Positions 36,293 through 46,128 of a stretch of 64,000 nt of DNA are shown here, piece after piece. The notes under the pieces are model-generated. The model made no database searches and was not told where the DNA came from. It saw only the letters and a program-made list of their open reading frames with translations. The position numbers and the translations under genes were made by a program. Numbering within the stretch: position 1 is the stretch's first letter; each line of letters opens with the position of its first letter. Source of the DNA: Neptunomonas marina (lineage in GTDB: Bacteria > Pseudomonadota > Gammaproteobacteria > Pseudomonadales > Balneatricaceae); the NCBI RefSeq assembly GCF_004005935.1, contig NZ_SACQ01000006.1, positions 1-64,000 of the forward strand. Direction: 5' to 3'.

Positions 36293-38200
36293 TTAACTAT
36301 GGGGCGTATTTTGGGCTGCGTTATTGATATCGGTTGGAATTTTAATAATAAACGCGGCACCCCCTGTCGATGACGGGGTGAAATCGACCGTGCCTTTTAG
36401 CTTCTGGCGTACCCAGAGGTGAACTAAGTGTAGTCCTAGCCCTGTATGACCTCGGTCGCGCCCTGTCGTGACAAAGGGGTCAAACAAGGTTGATATATGT
36501 TCTTCCGAAATACCTTTGCCATTATCCGTTACCATGATTTCGACATAGCTGCCTTCAGCGTCTACCGAAGCACTCACGGTAACCTCTCCCACCTGGTGTG
36601 CTTCGAATCCGTGACTGACGGCATTGATTATTAAGTTCTGTAGCACCTGCGATAGAATGCCGGGTAAGCTTACGATTGTTAGCTCGGTTGGCACGGTGTT
36701 GTGTAGCGTGATCTTCGTATGCTTGAGATGCGGGTGCAAGGTGCGCGCGAGATCATCCACAACTTGAGCAATCTGCATAGCAGCAGGATCGTCTTGCATA
36801 CGCTCAAACGCCATACGCTTAAAGCTCTGGATTAGCTCTGCAGCCCGTTCTAGGCTTGTTTTAGCGAGAGTCAGGCCCTCACTATGATGTAGATAATCCA
36901 GCAACGCTTGGCGTGTTAAGCCGCTATGAACCGCACGCGCTAACTCGTCTCGGCCTTGCTGCTGATCTGTTACGGTTAAAAGTGCGCTGCCAATAGGTGT
37001 ATTCAATTCATGGGCAATGCCGGCAACCATCATCCCAAGAGCCGAGAGCTTACGCGATTCGACAAGATCATCCTGCAGGCGTCGCTGGGTTCTCAGAGCA
37101 TTGTCGAGCTTGCGATTTGCATGCCCAAGCCGCTCGTTTTCGTGGTGCAGCTGGGATGTCATATCGATCAGCGATAACCGTGACCGGTACTCTCGAGCAA
37201 GCAGATACGTGCCGATAAGCAGAAGCACTGCACCTAATATTAGCGCGCGTACGGCAGCCGTTTTTTTGTAGGCGCTGACCACCGAAGCCGGTGTTTTGGT
37301 AATGATGTAAAAGTGTCGGTTTTGCGCTTGTGACTCATCGGTAAGGAGCGTGGTTTTACGGTAACTGATGAGCTCACCATTAAACCGTTTCGCGGCAGCT
37401 GTTGGCGTGCTCTGCATTGCCCGCCAAAGCATCGTTTGTTGAATTCTAATATTATTTTCTGGATTTAGTTGTTGGCCCCAGCGCATCTCTGGGCGCGAAT
37501 GCAGCAACCAGAAGCCGCTTTCGTCGACGAGTTGCACCTCTGTTGTTGTATCACTGAACTGCTCTGCGGTCCGAAGAAGCTTGCCGAGCGAATAATTTAC
37601 AATAAGAAGCCCCGGCCTTAACTGGTCGCCATTGCCTGTTTGTAGCGCCGCTCGGATTGTCGGTTGGTGTGGCAAAACCACCTGGCCGCGCTCTTCGTTG
37701 AGATCTATTTGCGACAGGTAAATTGTATCGCTAGGCAGCTTCATCGCTTCCATAAAATAGTAGCGGTGGCCTTTGGGCTGGAGTAGATCGCTAGCAATGA
37801 CTTTGGGGCCGTGGTCGGAATCGATATCGACCCTCACTTGTTCCACCCCAGAAGCATCAAGCCAGCGGATCTGCATTAAATGCTCTATCGCTTTGCCAAA
37901 GCGCACAAAGCCTTGAGCAACGTCTTGCGGCTGAAGCGCGTGGGCTGCTCTTAACCCGGTGGCAACCTGTGTATCAATACGCAGCAAATGAAGGATGTCT
38001 CGAAGCTCCCCTAACTCACGATTTAGTAGGGCAGAGATATGGTGTATTTTGTCTTCTTGGGTCGCCAGCGCGGCGCGCTCTTTTTGGCTAACTTGTTGAT
38101 CATACACCAGCCAACCGGCTAACAAGGCCGCACTGGCTATCATCAACCAAATTAAGAACATCTGAAATCGTAATGTGCGTAGCGTTAACGTCAGCATCAT
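36293..38200 (-). CDS. Membrane sensor histidine kinase with dCache-like periplasmic domain
   Basis: This 635-residue kinase has TM1 at about 12-33 and a large periplasmic region at about 34-313. That region has RYYFMEAMKLP and STIYLSQIDL-like dCache features and a second subdomain ending FYIITKTP. TM2 is at about 316-335, a coiled coil at about 345-385, the H-box at His397 (GIAHELNTPIGS), and the ATPase domain has N-box (QNLIINAVSHGF), G1 (DNGKGI) and G2 (GHTGLGLHL). It overlaps the upstream REC-EAL gene by 4 bp, so the two proteins are probably cognate partners. Confidence 0.92.
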   Translation of the reverse strand: MMLTLTLRTLRFQMFLIWLMIASAALLAGWLVYDQQVSQKERAALATQEDKIHHISALLNRELGELRDILHLLRIDTQVATGLRAAHALQPQDVAQGFVRFGKAIEHLMQIRWLDASGVEQVRVDIDSDHGPKVIASDLLQPKGHRYYFMEAMKLPSDTIYLSQIDLNEERGQVVLPHQPTIRAALQTGNGDQLRPGLLIVNYSLGKLLRTAEQFSDTTTEVQLVDESGFWLLHSRPEMRWGQQLNPENNIRIQQTMLWRAMQSTPTAAAKRFNGELISYRKTTLLTDESQAQNRHFYIITKTPASVVSAYKKTAAVRALILGAVLLLIGTYLLAREYRSRLSLIDMTSQLHHENERLGHANRKLDNALRTQRRLQDDLVESRKLSALGMMVAGIAHELNTPIGSALLTVTDQQQGRDELARAVHSGLTRQALLDYLHHSEGLTLAKTSLERAAELIQSFKRMAFERMQDDPAAMQIAQVVDDLARTLHPHLKHTKITLHNTVPTELTIVSLPGILSQVLQNLIINAVSHGFEAHQVGEVTVSASVDAEGSYVEIMVTDNGKGISEEHISTLFDPFVTTGRDRGHTGLGLHLVHLWVRQKLKGTVDFTPSSTGGAAFIIKIPTDINNAAQNTPHS

Positions 38201-40446
38201 ACCGTGGCCTGCTCTATTTGCGGTTGCAGCGCCAACCAGGACATGACCTGCTGTAGAGGCATCGGGCGAGCGAGAAGGTAGCCTTGGCCAAACATACAGC
38301 CTTTTTCAATTAGCATGTTGCGTTGCTGCTCTGTTTCGATACCTTCGGCGATGATATCGAAGCCAAAGCGCTTACCTAACTTAATAATCATCTCCACAAC
38401 ATGCTCTCCGTTACTCCCGTTTTGCATGGCATCCACAAAGCTACGATCGATTTTTAGGTCGGTGGCCGCCAAGTTCGTCAGGTGGGCCAGTGACGAGTAG
38501 CCCGTACCAAAGTCATCAATACTGACCGATAAACCCAACTTGATGAGTTTGCTTAAGATCGGATTCACTTGCTCGTAGTCTGCTACTGTCTGCGACTCCG
38601 TGATTTCAAGTGCCAACATATCGGTGGGTATGCTCATGCGCTCGATCGCTACTAATAAGTTGGAAACGAACTGAGGGGTAGTGAGGTCTGCACAGGTCAC
38701 ATTGAAAGCGACGGGGAGCTGATACCCGAGATGATAGAGCTGCTCTGCTGCAGAAATTGTCATTTCGAACACTTTTTGATCTATTTTTCCGATGAGCCCA
38801 ACGGCTTCCGCAACCGGAATGAACTGGTCAGGTGGGATGAAATGCCCGCTGTTATCCTGCCAGCGTATAAGGGCCTCAAATCCGACAACTCGGCCGCTTT
38901 TCAAATGCACTTTCGGCTGCAACATCAGAAATAGCGCGTCGTTTTCGAGCGCTGCATTCAAATCTTGCAATAATTTGTAACGCTGCACGATCTCATCACG
39001 AAGGCGTGGCTCCAAGACAAGATAAGACAGTTGGCGCTGCCGAGTAACGATGAGACTTGCATCGATAAGAGGCAATGCGTCATCGACTTGTTCGCGGCGT
39101 ATCATCGCTAGGTCCATCGCCACGATGCGCGTCTGCACATGTAGTTCGAGCTTGCCAAGGGCGAGATGCAGATCAGTCAGTGAAATCGCGCTGGGGGCGT
39201 CAGGCATCTCGCTACGTTTGAGGAGCACACATAGAAGATCATCCCGAGTGCGTGCCACCAGTCTAATGTGCGGCAATGATCGGCGAACGGTCCGGCAAAG
39301 TGCTTCAATTAGCTGAATTGATAGCTCGCTGCCGCCCATCAGCGCTACATCACTGAAATTTAGCACCTCAATTGAGAGCAGAGCATGGTCTTTGAACTCT
39401 GCTTTACTCATGCTATTTAGCTCCCGCAGTAACCATGTGCGGTTTGGTAGTTCGGTGCTGGTGTCTTGGTAGGCTAGTTTGGAAACCCGATTAATCAATG
39501 CAACATTGTTGAAACCGCTGCTCACGTTTTCGCTGAACACCTGCAACAGTTTAATATGCTGGGTTGATAACGGGTGTGAGGACTCAACCGCCATCATATA
39601 GCAGTAGCCGTCAATCTCACTGGTGTCGAAATAGAGCACGCTGTAGGGAGAGTCGAACTGGTGGCTGCGTGATGCTAAAGCCTTCTGCCATAACGCCTGC
39701 AAACGCTTAGACAGGTTCGCACTGGCAAACTCTTTGGCTTGCTCATGCTGGCCGAAAGAGCCAGAGCGCGCAATCACACGGTTATTCTGCGGTGTGTCAT
39801 CTAGATGGTGGCGGGCACAAACAATCCCACCACGGGTAGCATCAATGATGCGGCTAATTTCAGACAAAACGGTATCGCAAAAGAGGTTTAAATCTGTTTT
39901 AGCTGCCAGGCTACGCGATGCAGATACCAACATTTGTAAACCTTGGCGCGCTACCTCTAGCTCGTGAACGGCGCGCCAAGCTCTTAGGTTGCTAATGACA
40001 ACCGTACGGAGCTTCTCAGCCGTCAGGTCTGACTTTTGCCAATATTCATTAATGTCATACTCCTGCATAACGCTTTGCCTTGGAGCAAAGCCCGGTTGTC
40101 CGGTTAGCAGCACGATACGGGTTTCATTATTACTAAGGTCATCACGTATTGTGCTAACGAGACGAAGGCCTGCGTCATCGTCCTCCATAACAACGTCAAG
40201 CAGAATAACGCTGATGTCGCGATTGCTCGCTAAAATATCGGCGGCTTGGGCCGCTGAGCTAGCCGTTAAGATGTGCAGCGTGGCACCCTCGAAACGAAGT
40301 CCTCTTAAACCGTGTAGCAGAGCGGCTTGGTAGGTGTGGTCATCCTCGACACTGAGGATTTTATAGATGGTTGATGAGCTACTGCTATGCTCTAGGCTGC
40401 TTTCATCCGTTGAAAATTCAAACAAGCTGTCTTTATGGTCAGTCAT
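38197..40446 (-). CDS. REC-DUF3369-GGDEF(degenerate)-EAL response regulator, predicted c-di-GMP phosphodiesterase
   Basis: This 749-residue protein has a receiver at about 28-155 with phospho-acceptor Asp84 (ILLDVVME), DUF3369 (a GAF-like region, about 160-330), and a GGDEF-type domain. In that domain the signature reads GGSEL and is not a normal synthase site. A C-terminal EAL domain (about 490-740) has intact catalytic motifs: GFEALIRW, FNV, EITES, DDFGTGYSSL, KIDRSF and AEGIE. It is predicted to hydrolyse c-di-GMP on phosphorylation by the kinase encoded directly downstream (inference). Confidence 0.92.
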   Translation of the reverse strand: MTDHKDSLFEFSTDESSLEHSSSSSTIYKILSVEDDHTYQAALLHGLRGLRFEGATLHILTASSAAQAADILASNRDISVILLDVVMEDDDAGLRLVSTIRDDLSNNETRIVLLTGQPGFAPRQSVMQEYDINEYWQKSDLTAEKLRTVVISNLRAWRAVHELEVARQGLQMLVSASRSLAAKTDLNLFCDTVLSEISRIIDATRGGIVCARHHLDDTPQNNRVIARSGSFGQHEQAKEFASANLSKRLQALWQKALASRSHQFDSPYSVLYFDTSEIDGYCYMMAVESSHPLSTQHIKLLQVFSENVSSGFNNVALINRVSKLAYQDTSTELPNRTWLLRELNSMSKAEFKDHALLSIEVLNFSDVALMGGSELSIQLIEALCRTVRRSLPHIRLVARTRDDLLCVLLKRSEMPDAPSAISLTDLHLALGKLELHVQTRIVAMDLAMIRREQVDDALPLIDASLIVTRQRQLSYLVLEPRLRDEIVQRYKLLQDLNAALENDALFLMLQPKVHLKSGRVVGFEALIRWQDNSGHFIPPDQFIPVAEAVGLIGKIDQKVFEMTISAAEQLYHLGYQLPVAFNVTCADLTTPQFVSNLLVAIERMSIPTDMLALEITESQTVADYEQVNPILSKLIKLGLSVSIDDFGTGYSSLAHLTNLAATDLKIDRSFVDAMQNGSNGEHVVEMIIKLGKRFGFDIIAEGIETEQQRNMLIEKGCMFGQGYLLARPMPLQQVMSWLALQPQIEQATV

Positions 40447-40801
40447 TGTTGTGCGTGCCTTGTCCTTTATGGGCTCGTAACTTTAGGCACTGCTTGCTTC
40501 TCTCTAACTCAAACGCGAAAGAAGCGCCTGTTCGTGAATTCTTTAATAAATCTAGTCCAGATTTTTCAGTTTTGTAAGCTCGAAAATTAGCGGTAGTGTG
40601 ATTTTGGGAAGTGAGTAGTAATTGCGTGCTCCACGAGCAGCACGAAGGTGGTTGTTGCAACAAAAAGAGGAAAGCTTGTAACAGCACCGAAGTGCTTGGC
40701 TTGAGAAGCTTAAGACCAACTGACAGGCACAAAAAAAGCGGCCACTCATCGTGCCGCTTTCTGTTCGCTTTTCAGCGCTTCTTTATCAACTTGATAAAGG
40801 T
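40447..40801. other. Non-coding stretch between REC-EAL gene and tRNA island
   Basis: I see no convincing gene here. It holds one clear signal, the inverted repeat at 40737-40763 described separately. The rest is probably the upstream region of the REC-EAL gene and the original downstream flank of tRNA-Leu. Confidence 0.5.
40737..40763 (-). terminator. Stem-loop, probable original tRNA-Leu terminator
   Basis: AAAGCGGC and GCCGCTTT form a perfect 8-bp stem around a CACTCATCGT loop, with an A run on the + strand side that reads as a T run on the minus strand. It lies just beyond the left 58-bp repeat. Before the island inserted it would have followed the tRNA-Leu gene (inference). Confidence 0.6.
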
Positions 40802-40859
40802 ATGGTACCAGAGGCCGGACTCGAACCGGCACGCTTTTAAGGGCGGGGGATTTTGAATC
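40802..40859 (-). repeat. Left attachment repeat (tRNA-Leu 3' fragment)
   Basis: It is identical over 58 bp to 43704-43761. It contains the CCA end, T arm, variable arm and part of the anticodon stem of tRNA-Leu, but the 5' half is absent (the sequence diverges at 40860). It is therefore an att site and not a functional tRNA. Confidence 0.92.
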
Positions 40860-40997
40860 GCTTGCGACCTAATGAATTACATTGCAAGGCGTTGAGTTTT
40901 TCTGATTTTTACAGCTGTAGATAAGGCCGGCAGATGACTTCTGTTGCCTTTCATTGATATTTGATATGTACCAGAAATGTACTTCCTACAATTGGGT

Positions 40998-41774
40998 TCA
41001 GCTATCGAGATCAACTTCTAAGCTTGAGCGACGGATGTATTCATCAACAGTACCTAGTGAGTCGTTAATCAAAGCCACTTGATAATGCATCTTGGTTATC
41101 TTGCCGGTCTGCCAATCGGGAGCTGGTATTTCAGCTCTAGCACCATCCACTGCAACCAATACGAAACGTTGAATTAGGTTGCCGTCATAGAACAGGTCGT
41201 ACCAATAACCTGTAGCTCTTGGGTCTGGATGGTTGTTAGCCCAAGGATCCTTATAGTCTTCGTTCTGTACACCCTCATCAGAATACTTAGCCCTAAAGCG
41301 AAGACGAGGATCTTCTTTCAGAAAAACTTCACTGACCCAATCATTACTGATCCCTTGCCACTCATTTTTCGGATCAGATGTTTTAACCAATTCTAAAAGC
41401 TCATTGTGAGTCATATCCTTAACTGCCTTTCGGGAAGGAACGATAAACTCAGCGAGGTGAGGCATACCAAAGAATGCGGATGCCAACATGCTTAATGTAA
41501 AAGCTATAGGTTCAATGTCCTTCCCCATAGCCCATATGACACCGCTAATAAGGGTCATCAGAAAAAAAGCGGTGGCGATTACATTGAAGATTCGTTGACT
41601 GCTTTTGATTAGCAGGGCTGCATTTACGATACGCTGACGTATTGGGCCGGACATGGCAGAAAGGAAAGGTCTCAACTTTTGCAATATCAAACACAATAGT
41701 TGAGTTAGCTTCTCAGCTGAAAAAGTAATGGCGTTGAGGGTTTTGTCAGCAATGTTCTTCCAAGTCCAATCCAT
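40998..41774 (-). CDS. Two-helix membrane protein of island operon, unknown; possible effector
   Basis: This 258-residue protein has an amphipathic helical N-terminus (about 1-58), two strong transmembrane helices (about 62-83 and 88-112), and a soluble C-terminal domain (about 120-258) with strands such as LRFRAKY, GYWYDLFYDG and RFVLVAVDGARAEI. I do not recognise the soluble domain. The 2TM-plus-sensor layout resembles membrane-disrupting effectors of cyclic-nucleotide defence systems, but that is inference from architecture and context. It is the last gene of the operon, 31 bp after the cyclase-like gene. Confidence 0.7.
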   Translation of the reverse strand: MDWTWKNIADKTLNAITFSAEKLTQLLCLILQKLRPFLSAMSGPIRQRIVNAALLIKSSQRIFNVIATAFFLMTLISGVIWAMGKDIEPIAFTLSMLASAFFGMPHLAEFIVPSRKAVKDMTHNELLELVKTSDPKNEWQGISNDWVSEVFLKEDPRLRFRAKYSDEGVQNEDYKDPWANNHPDPRATGYWYDLFYDGNLIQRFVLVAVDGARAEIPAPDWQTGKITKMHYQVALINDSLGTVDEYIRRSSLEVDLDS

Positions 41775-41805
41775 TTAACCTATTCCTTACTGAATCTACC
41801 TTGGA

Positions 41806-42747
41806 TCAGGGCAGGTGATAGTCACTAATCGCTAAATTAGCTTCACCAAAATCTTTGATCATTTTATTGTATTCTTTTGCAAAGCGAGCCAACTTGCTGA
41901 ATACCTTTGGGCTTTCGGTGTAGTAAGAAAGGACGCTTTCCATTCGGTTTTTGATTTCTGTAAGCTCTTCTGTAATGTCTTCCTTACTTTCCAATGCAGA
42001 AATGTAAGGATACAGGGTATGGATCTTGGCAGGACCGTCGCTATCTCGTTTGATGAGTTGGTTGATATAATCGCAGTAACGACAACTGGTTAATTTTTCA
42101 TCTTGGGTCCAGCCCTTAACTCGTTGCCACATTGCATTACATAAGATGATCCTTGCGTGCCCGGCATGCCTGCTTTCGAGATCGTAAGCTTTAATGAAGG
42201 CAGGTCCGAATACCCTTTCAATACCCTGAATTTCTTGTTGTTTGGAGCGGTCTACATGGTAGACCTCTCCAAGCGCTATACCGCCTCTAGTCAGAAAACC
42301 GTTACGTATCAGTTCCCTGACCATAAAAGAAACGCAATGGATCAAATAAGCAAAGTCTTGCTCTGTGTTTGCTGAGGATAAAATCACACTGTCAGAGAAG
42401 GTCGAGATACGAAGATCTAAGCTTTGAAAATCTTCCTCATCCAAACGGTGAATCGCTTGAAAGGCTTCTCGGTACGACTCTGGGTTGATTTGTAGAGCAG
42501 AGTAAATCCTAGCAGCAAGCCCAGTCTCTTGAGCTTCTGGGATGATTGCTCGACCAGCGGCTGTTATATGTTCAGATGAGTTAATAACGATATTTCGAAA
42601 GCCCAGAATATCGATGAAGGCGACAATTCGCTCCTCGTATACCGACTGGAGTGGAGTATCCTGTGACGAAATATCGCTATCTTGGCTTTTACTAGGGGTG
42701 TTAGCTATCTGGTCCGTGATGTTATCAAACGAGTGTCCCTTGGTCAT
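41806..42747 (-). CDS. Class III nucleotide-cyclase-like protein of island operon
   Basis: This 313-residue cytoplasmic protein has motif spacing like class III cyclases. AFIDILGF at 43-50 gives a first metal Asp46, STFSDS at 115-120 a second Asp119, then RGGIALGEV at 154-162 and FGPAFIKAYDLES at 180-192. In true adenylate cyclases the last motif reads G..VN.AARL; here the Asn and Arg positions are Ile and Asp, so catalysis is uncertain. The N-terminal 35 residues look disordered, and a CRYC pair lies at 222-225. It overlaps the Panacea gene by 4 bp. The fold assignment is my inference. Confidence 0.65.
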   Translation of the reverse strand: MTKGHSFDNITDQIANTPSKSQDSDISSQDTPLQSVYEERIVAFIDILGFRNIVINSSEHITAAGRAIIPEAQETGLAARIYSALQINPESYREAFQAIHRLDEEDFQSLDLRISTFSDSVILSSANTEQDFAYLIHCVSFMVRELIRNGFLTRGGIALGEVYHVDRSKQQEIQGIERVFGPAFIKAYDLESRHAGHARIILCNAMWQRVKGWTQDEKLTSCRYCDYINQLIKRDSDGPAKIHTLYPYISALESKEDITEELTEIKNRMESVLSYYTESPKVFSKLARFAKEYNKMIKDFGEANLAISDYHLP

Positions 42748-43199
42748 GCTGGTTGCATCAGTCCTTTAAAATGCTCTTTGATGTCGTCATCTTTGATCTG
42801 AACGTTACTCAATCCTTGGTGATAAGCCCTATCCCACGGGGTGTCATGCATATGGGTCCGATCAGATAGCTGTCCAGCAGTAAACCGACCATAAACTTCC
42901 CAGATTTTATCTACCAGTTCTTGATGCTCTTCGCTGATCTGTCCGTCAGGCACAAAAAAATGGTTTACAGGGATAGGGTTGGAGAAATACAGCTTAAACT
43001 TATGGTAAAGATCTGGTAGAACCGGTCCATATTTCCAAGCCTGAATAGGCTCTTCAAATAGTCGTTCTTCTTTGATTGCGTAGTACCAACCGTAAGCAAA
43101 ATATACGAGCTTTTGCAGCTTCATATTAGATATTGGATTGTTCTCTTGGTGAGCTTTCTGAATTAAAGCGTTAGCAATTTGTAGTGCAGTAGCAGTCAT
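42744..43199 (-). CDS. Panacea-domain (DUF4065/SocA-like) protein
   Basis: This 151-residue protein shows the DUF4065 pattern across its length: N-terminal helix LQIANALIQKA, then MKLQKLVYFAYGWY, W.YGPVLPDLYHKFK, LVDKIWEVYGRFTAGQLSDRTH and the closing W. Panacea domains act as antitoxins that neutralise very diverse toxins encoded beside them; related proteins include SocA and phage GepA. It is the first gene of the operon and has a perfect AGGAGG six bases before the ATG. The neutralised partner, if any, would be the 313- or 258-residue protein (inference). Confidence 0.85.
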   Translation of the reverse strand: MTATALQIANALIQKAHQENNPISNMKLQKLVYFAYGWYYAIKEERLFEEPIQAWKYGPVLPDLYHKFKLYFSNPIPVNHFFVPDGQISEEHQELVDKIWEVYGRFTAGQLSDRTHMHDTPWDRAYHQGLSNVQIKDDDIKEHFKGLMQPA

Positions 43200-43219
43200 A
43201 AGCCCTCCTGTCTTTGTTC

Positions 43220-43238
43220 ACTGTAAGCTTAGTACAGT
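43220..43238. promoter_or_regulatory. Candidate operator upstream of Panacea operon
   Basis: ACTGTA and TACAGT form a perfect inverted repeat with a 7-base spacer. It is centred about 30 bp upstream of the Panacea ATG, where a repressor site would block transcription. Operator function is inference from position and symmetry. Confidence 0.35.
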
Positions 43239-43448
43239 CGTTGATGCTAGCGAGTGGATATTAGCACCCGTAACCTTAAAAAACAGTAAAAATAACGCCA
43301 ATAGGCGCCTATATCCTCGCATTTTGAAGTGTGTGTGATTTCTCATATAGCCAACAAGCTAATTGCACATCTAGGGTTATCGGCATTTGTTAAGGGGGCT
43401 TGATGCGAATGAGGGTAAAAGCCGTCCTGACTTTGTAAGCACGGGCAA

Positions 43449-43625
43449 ATGTTAGTTCACACGTTTGTGAGCCACTTCATTATGAATGGAGGGAGCTTGC
43501 TTACGTTGCAAAAGATCTTAGGCCATCAAGGCATTGCTATGACGATGAGATACGCGCACTTAGCACCTGAGCATTTGAATGAAGCTGTACAGTTCAATCC
43601 ACTGGAATGTAAAGGCGACCGTTGA
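43449..43625 (+). pseudogene. Tyrosine recombinase (integrase) C-terminal remnant
   Basis: The translation reads HTFVSHFIMNGGSLL, ILGHQGIAMTMRYAHL and ends after NPLECKGDR. This is the end of the catalytic domain, with the second His (GHQG) and the Tyr nucleophile (MRYAHL). The conserved HxLR before HTF appears as MLVHTF, so the Arg is lost. No 5' part exists: the frame has a stop at 43428-43430. It is the decayed integrase of the island, ending about 80 bp from the right repeat. Confidence 0.85.
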
Positions 43626-43703
43626 GGGTGGTCATAAAGTGGACATCGAGATAAGTTTTTCTTGGATGACCTTGGTGAAGATTTCCGTAGGTCATTGAAA
43701 GGC

Positions 43704-43761
43704 ATGGTACCAGAGGCCGGACTCGAACCGGCACGCTTTTAAGGGCGGGGGATTTTGAATC
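43704..43761 (-). repeat. Right attachment repeat (inside tRNA-Leu)
   Basis: It is identical to 40802-40859 and forms the 3' part of the functional tRNA-Leu, so island insertion restored the tRNA sequence. Confidence 0.92.
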
Positions 43762-43791
43762 CCCTGTGTCTACCAATTTCACCACTCTGGC
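43705..43791 (-). tRNA. tRNA-Leu (anticodon CAA)
   Basis: This 87-nt type II tRNA has acceptor GCCAGAG pairing with CTCTGGT, a D arm, an anticodon stem GGGGATT-CAA-AATCCCC, a long variable arm (GCCCTTAAAAGCG region), a T arm CCGGTTCGAGTCCGG and an encoded CCA. It reads codon UUG. Its 3' end is the island attachment site. Confidence 0.95.
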
Positions 43792-43807
43792 TCAAAACGT
43801 GGGGCGT

Positions 43808-43835
43808 ATTATAGAGCGCTTTTCTCCCGCGTCAA
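43808..43835 (-). promoter_or_regulatory. Sigma-70 promoter of tRNA-Leu
   Basis: On the minus strand, TTGACG, a 16-bp spacer and a perfect TATAAT are followed by a GC-rich discriminator (ACGCCCC) typical of stable-RNA promoters. It ends about 17 bp before the tRNA 5' end. Confidence 0.8.
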
Positions 43836-43914
43836 CGGTTTTGTAATAACACTGATAAAAAATACATTTTGTTGTACAATCGTTCGCCTTTTTTAACGCA
43901 TGTTGAAGGGTAAT

Positions 43915-46097
<2,183 letters not shown>

Positions 46098-46128
46098 TTA
46101 CTTTAATTTCAAAAGGTTAGGAATAGAA

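Larger units (their letters stand above)
40802..43761. mobile_element. tRNA-Leu-integrated genomic island, 2.9 kb, decayed
   Basis: The element is bounded by perfect 58-bp copies of the 3' part of tRNA-Leu(CAA): 40802-40859 and 43704-43761. The right copy lies inside the intact tRNA gene. Contents are three minus-strand cargo genes (40998-43199) and the C-terminal remnant of a tyrosine recombinase (43449-43625). Codon use of the cargo looks more AT-rich than the flanking genes (visual impression, not computed). No full-length integrase remains, so the element is probably immobile unless helped in trans. Confidence 0.85.

Noticed and set aside
40802-40859. Possible second tRNA-Leu gene
   Set aside because: Only the 3' part is present; the 5' acceptor strand, D arm and most of the anticodon arm are missing, so it is an attachment repeat.
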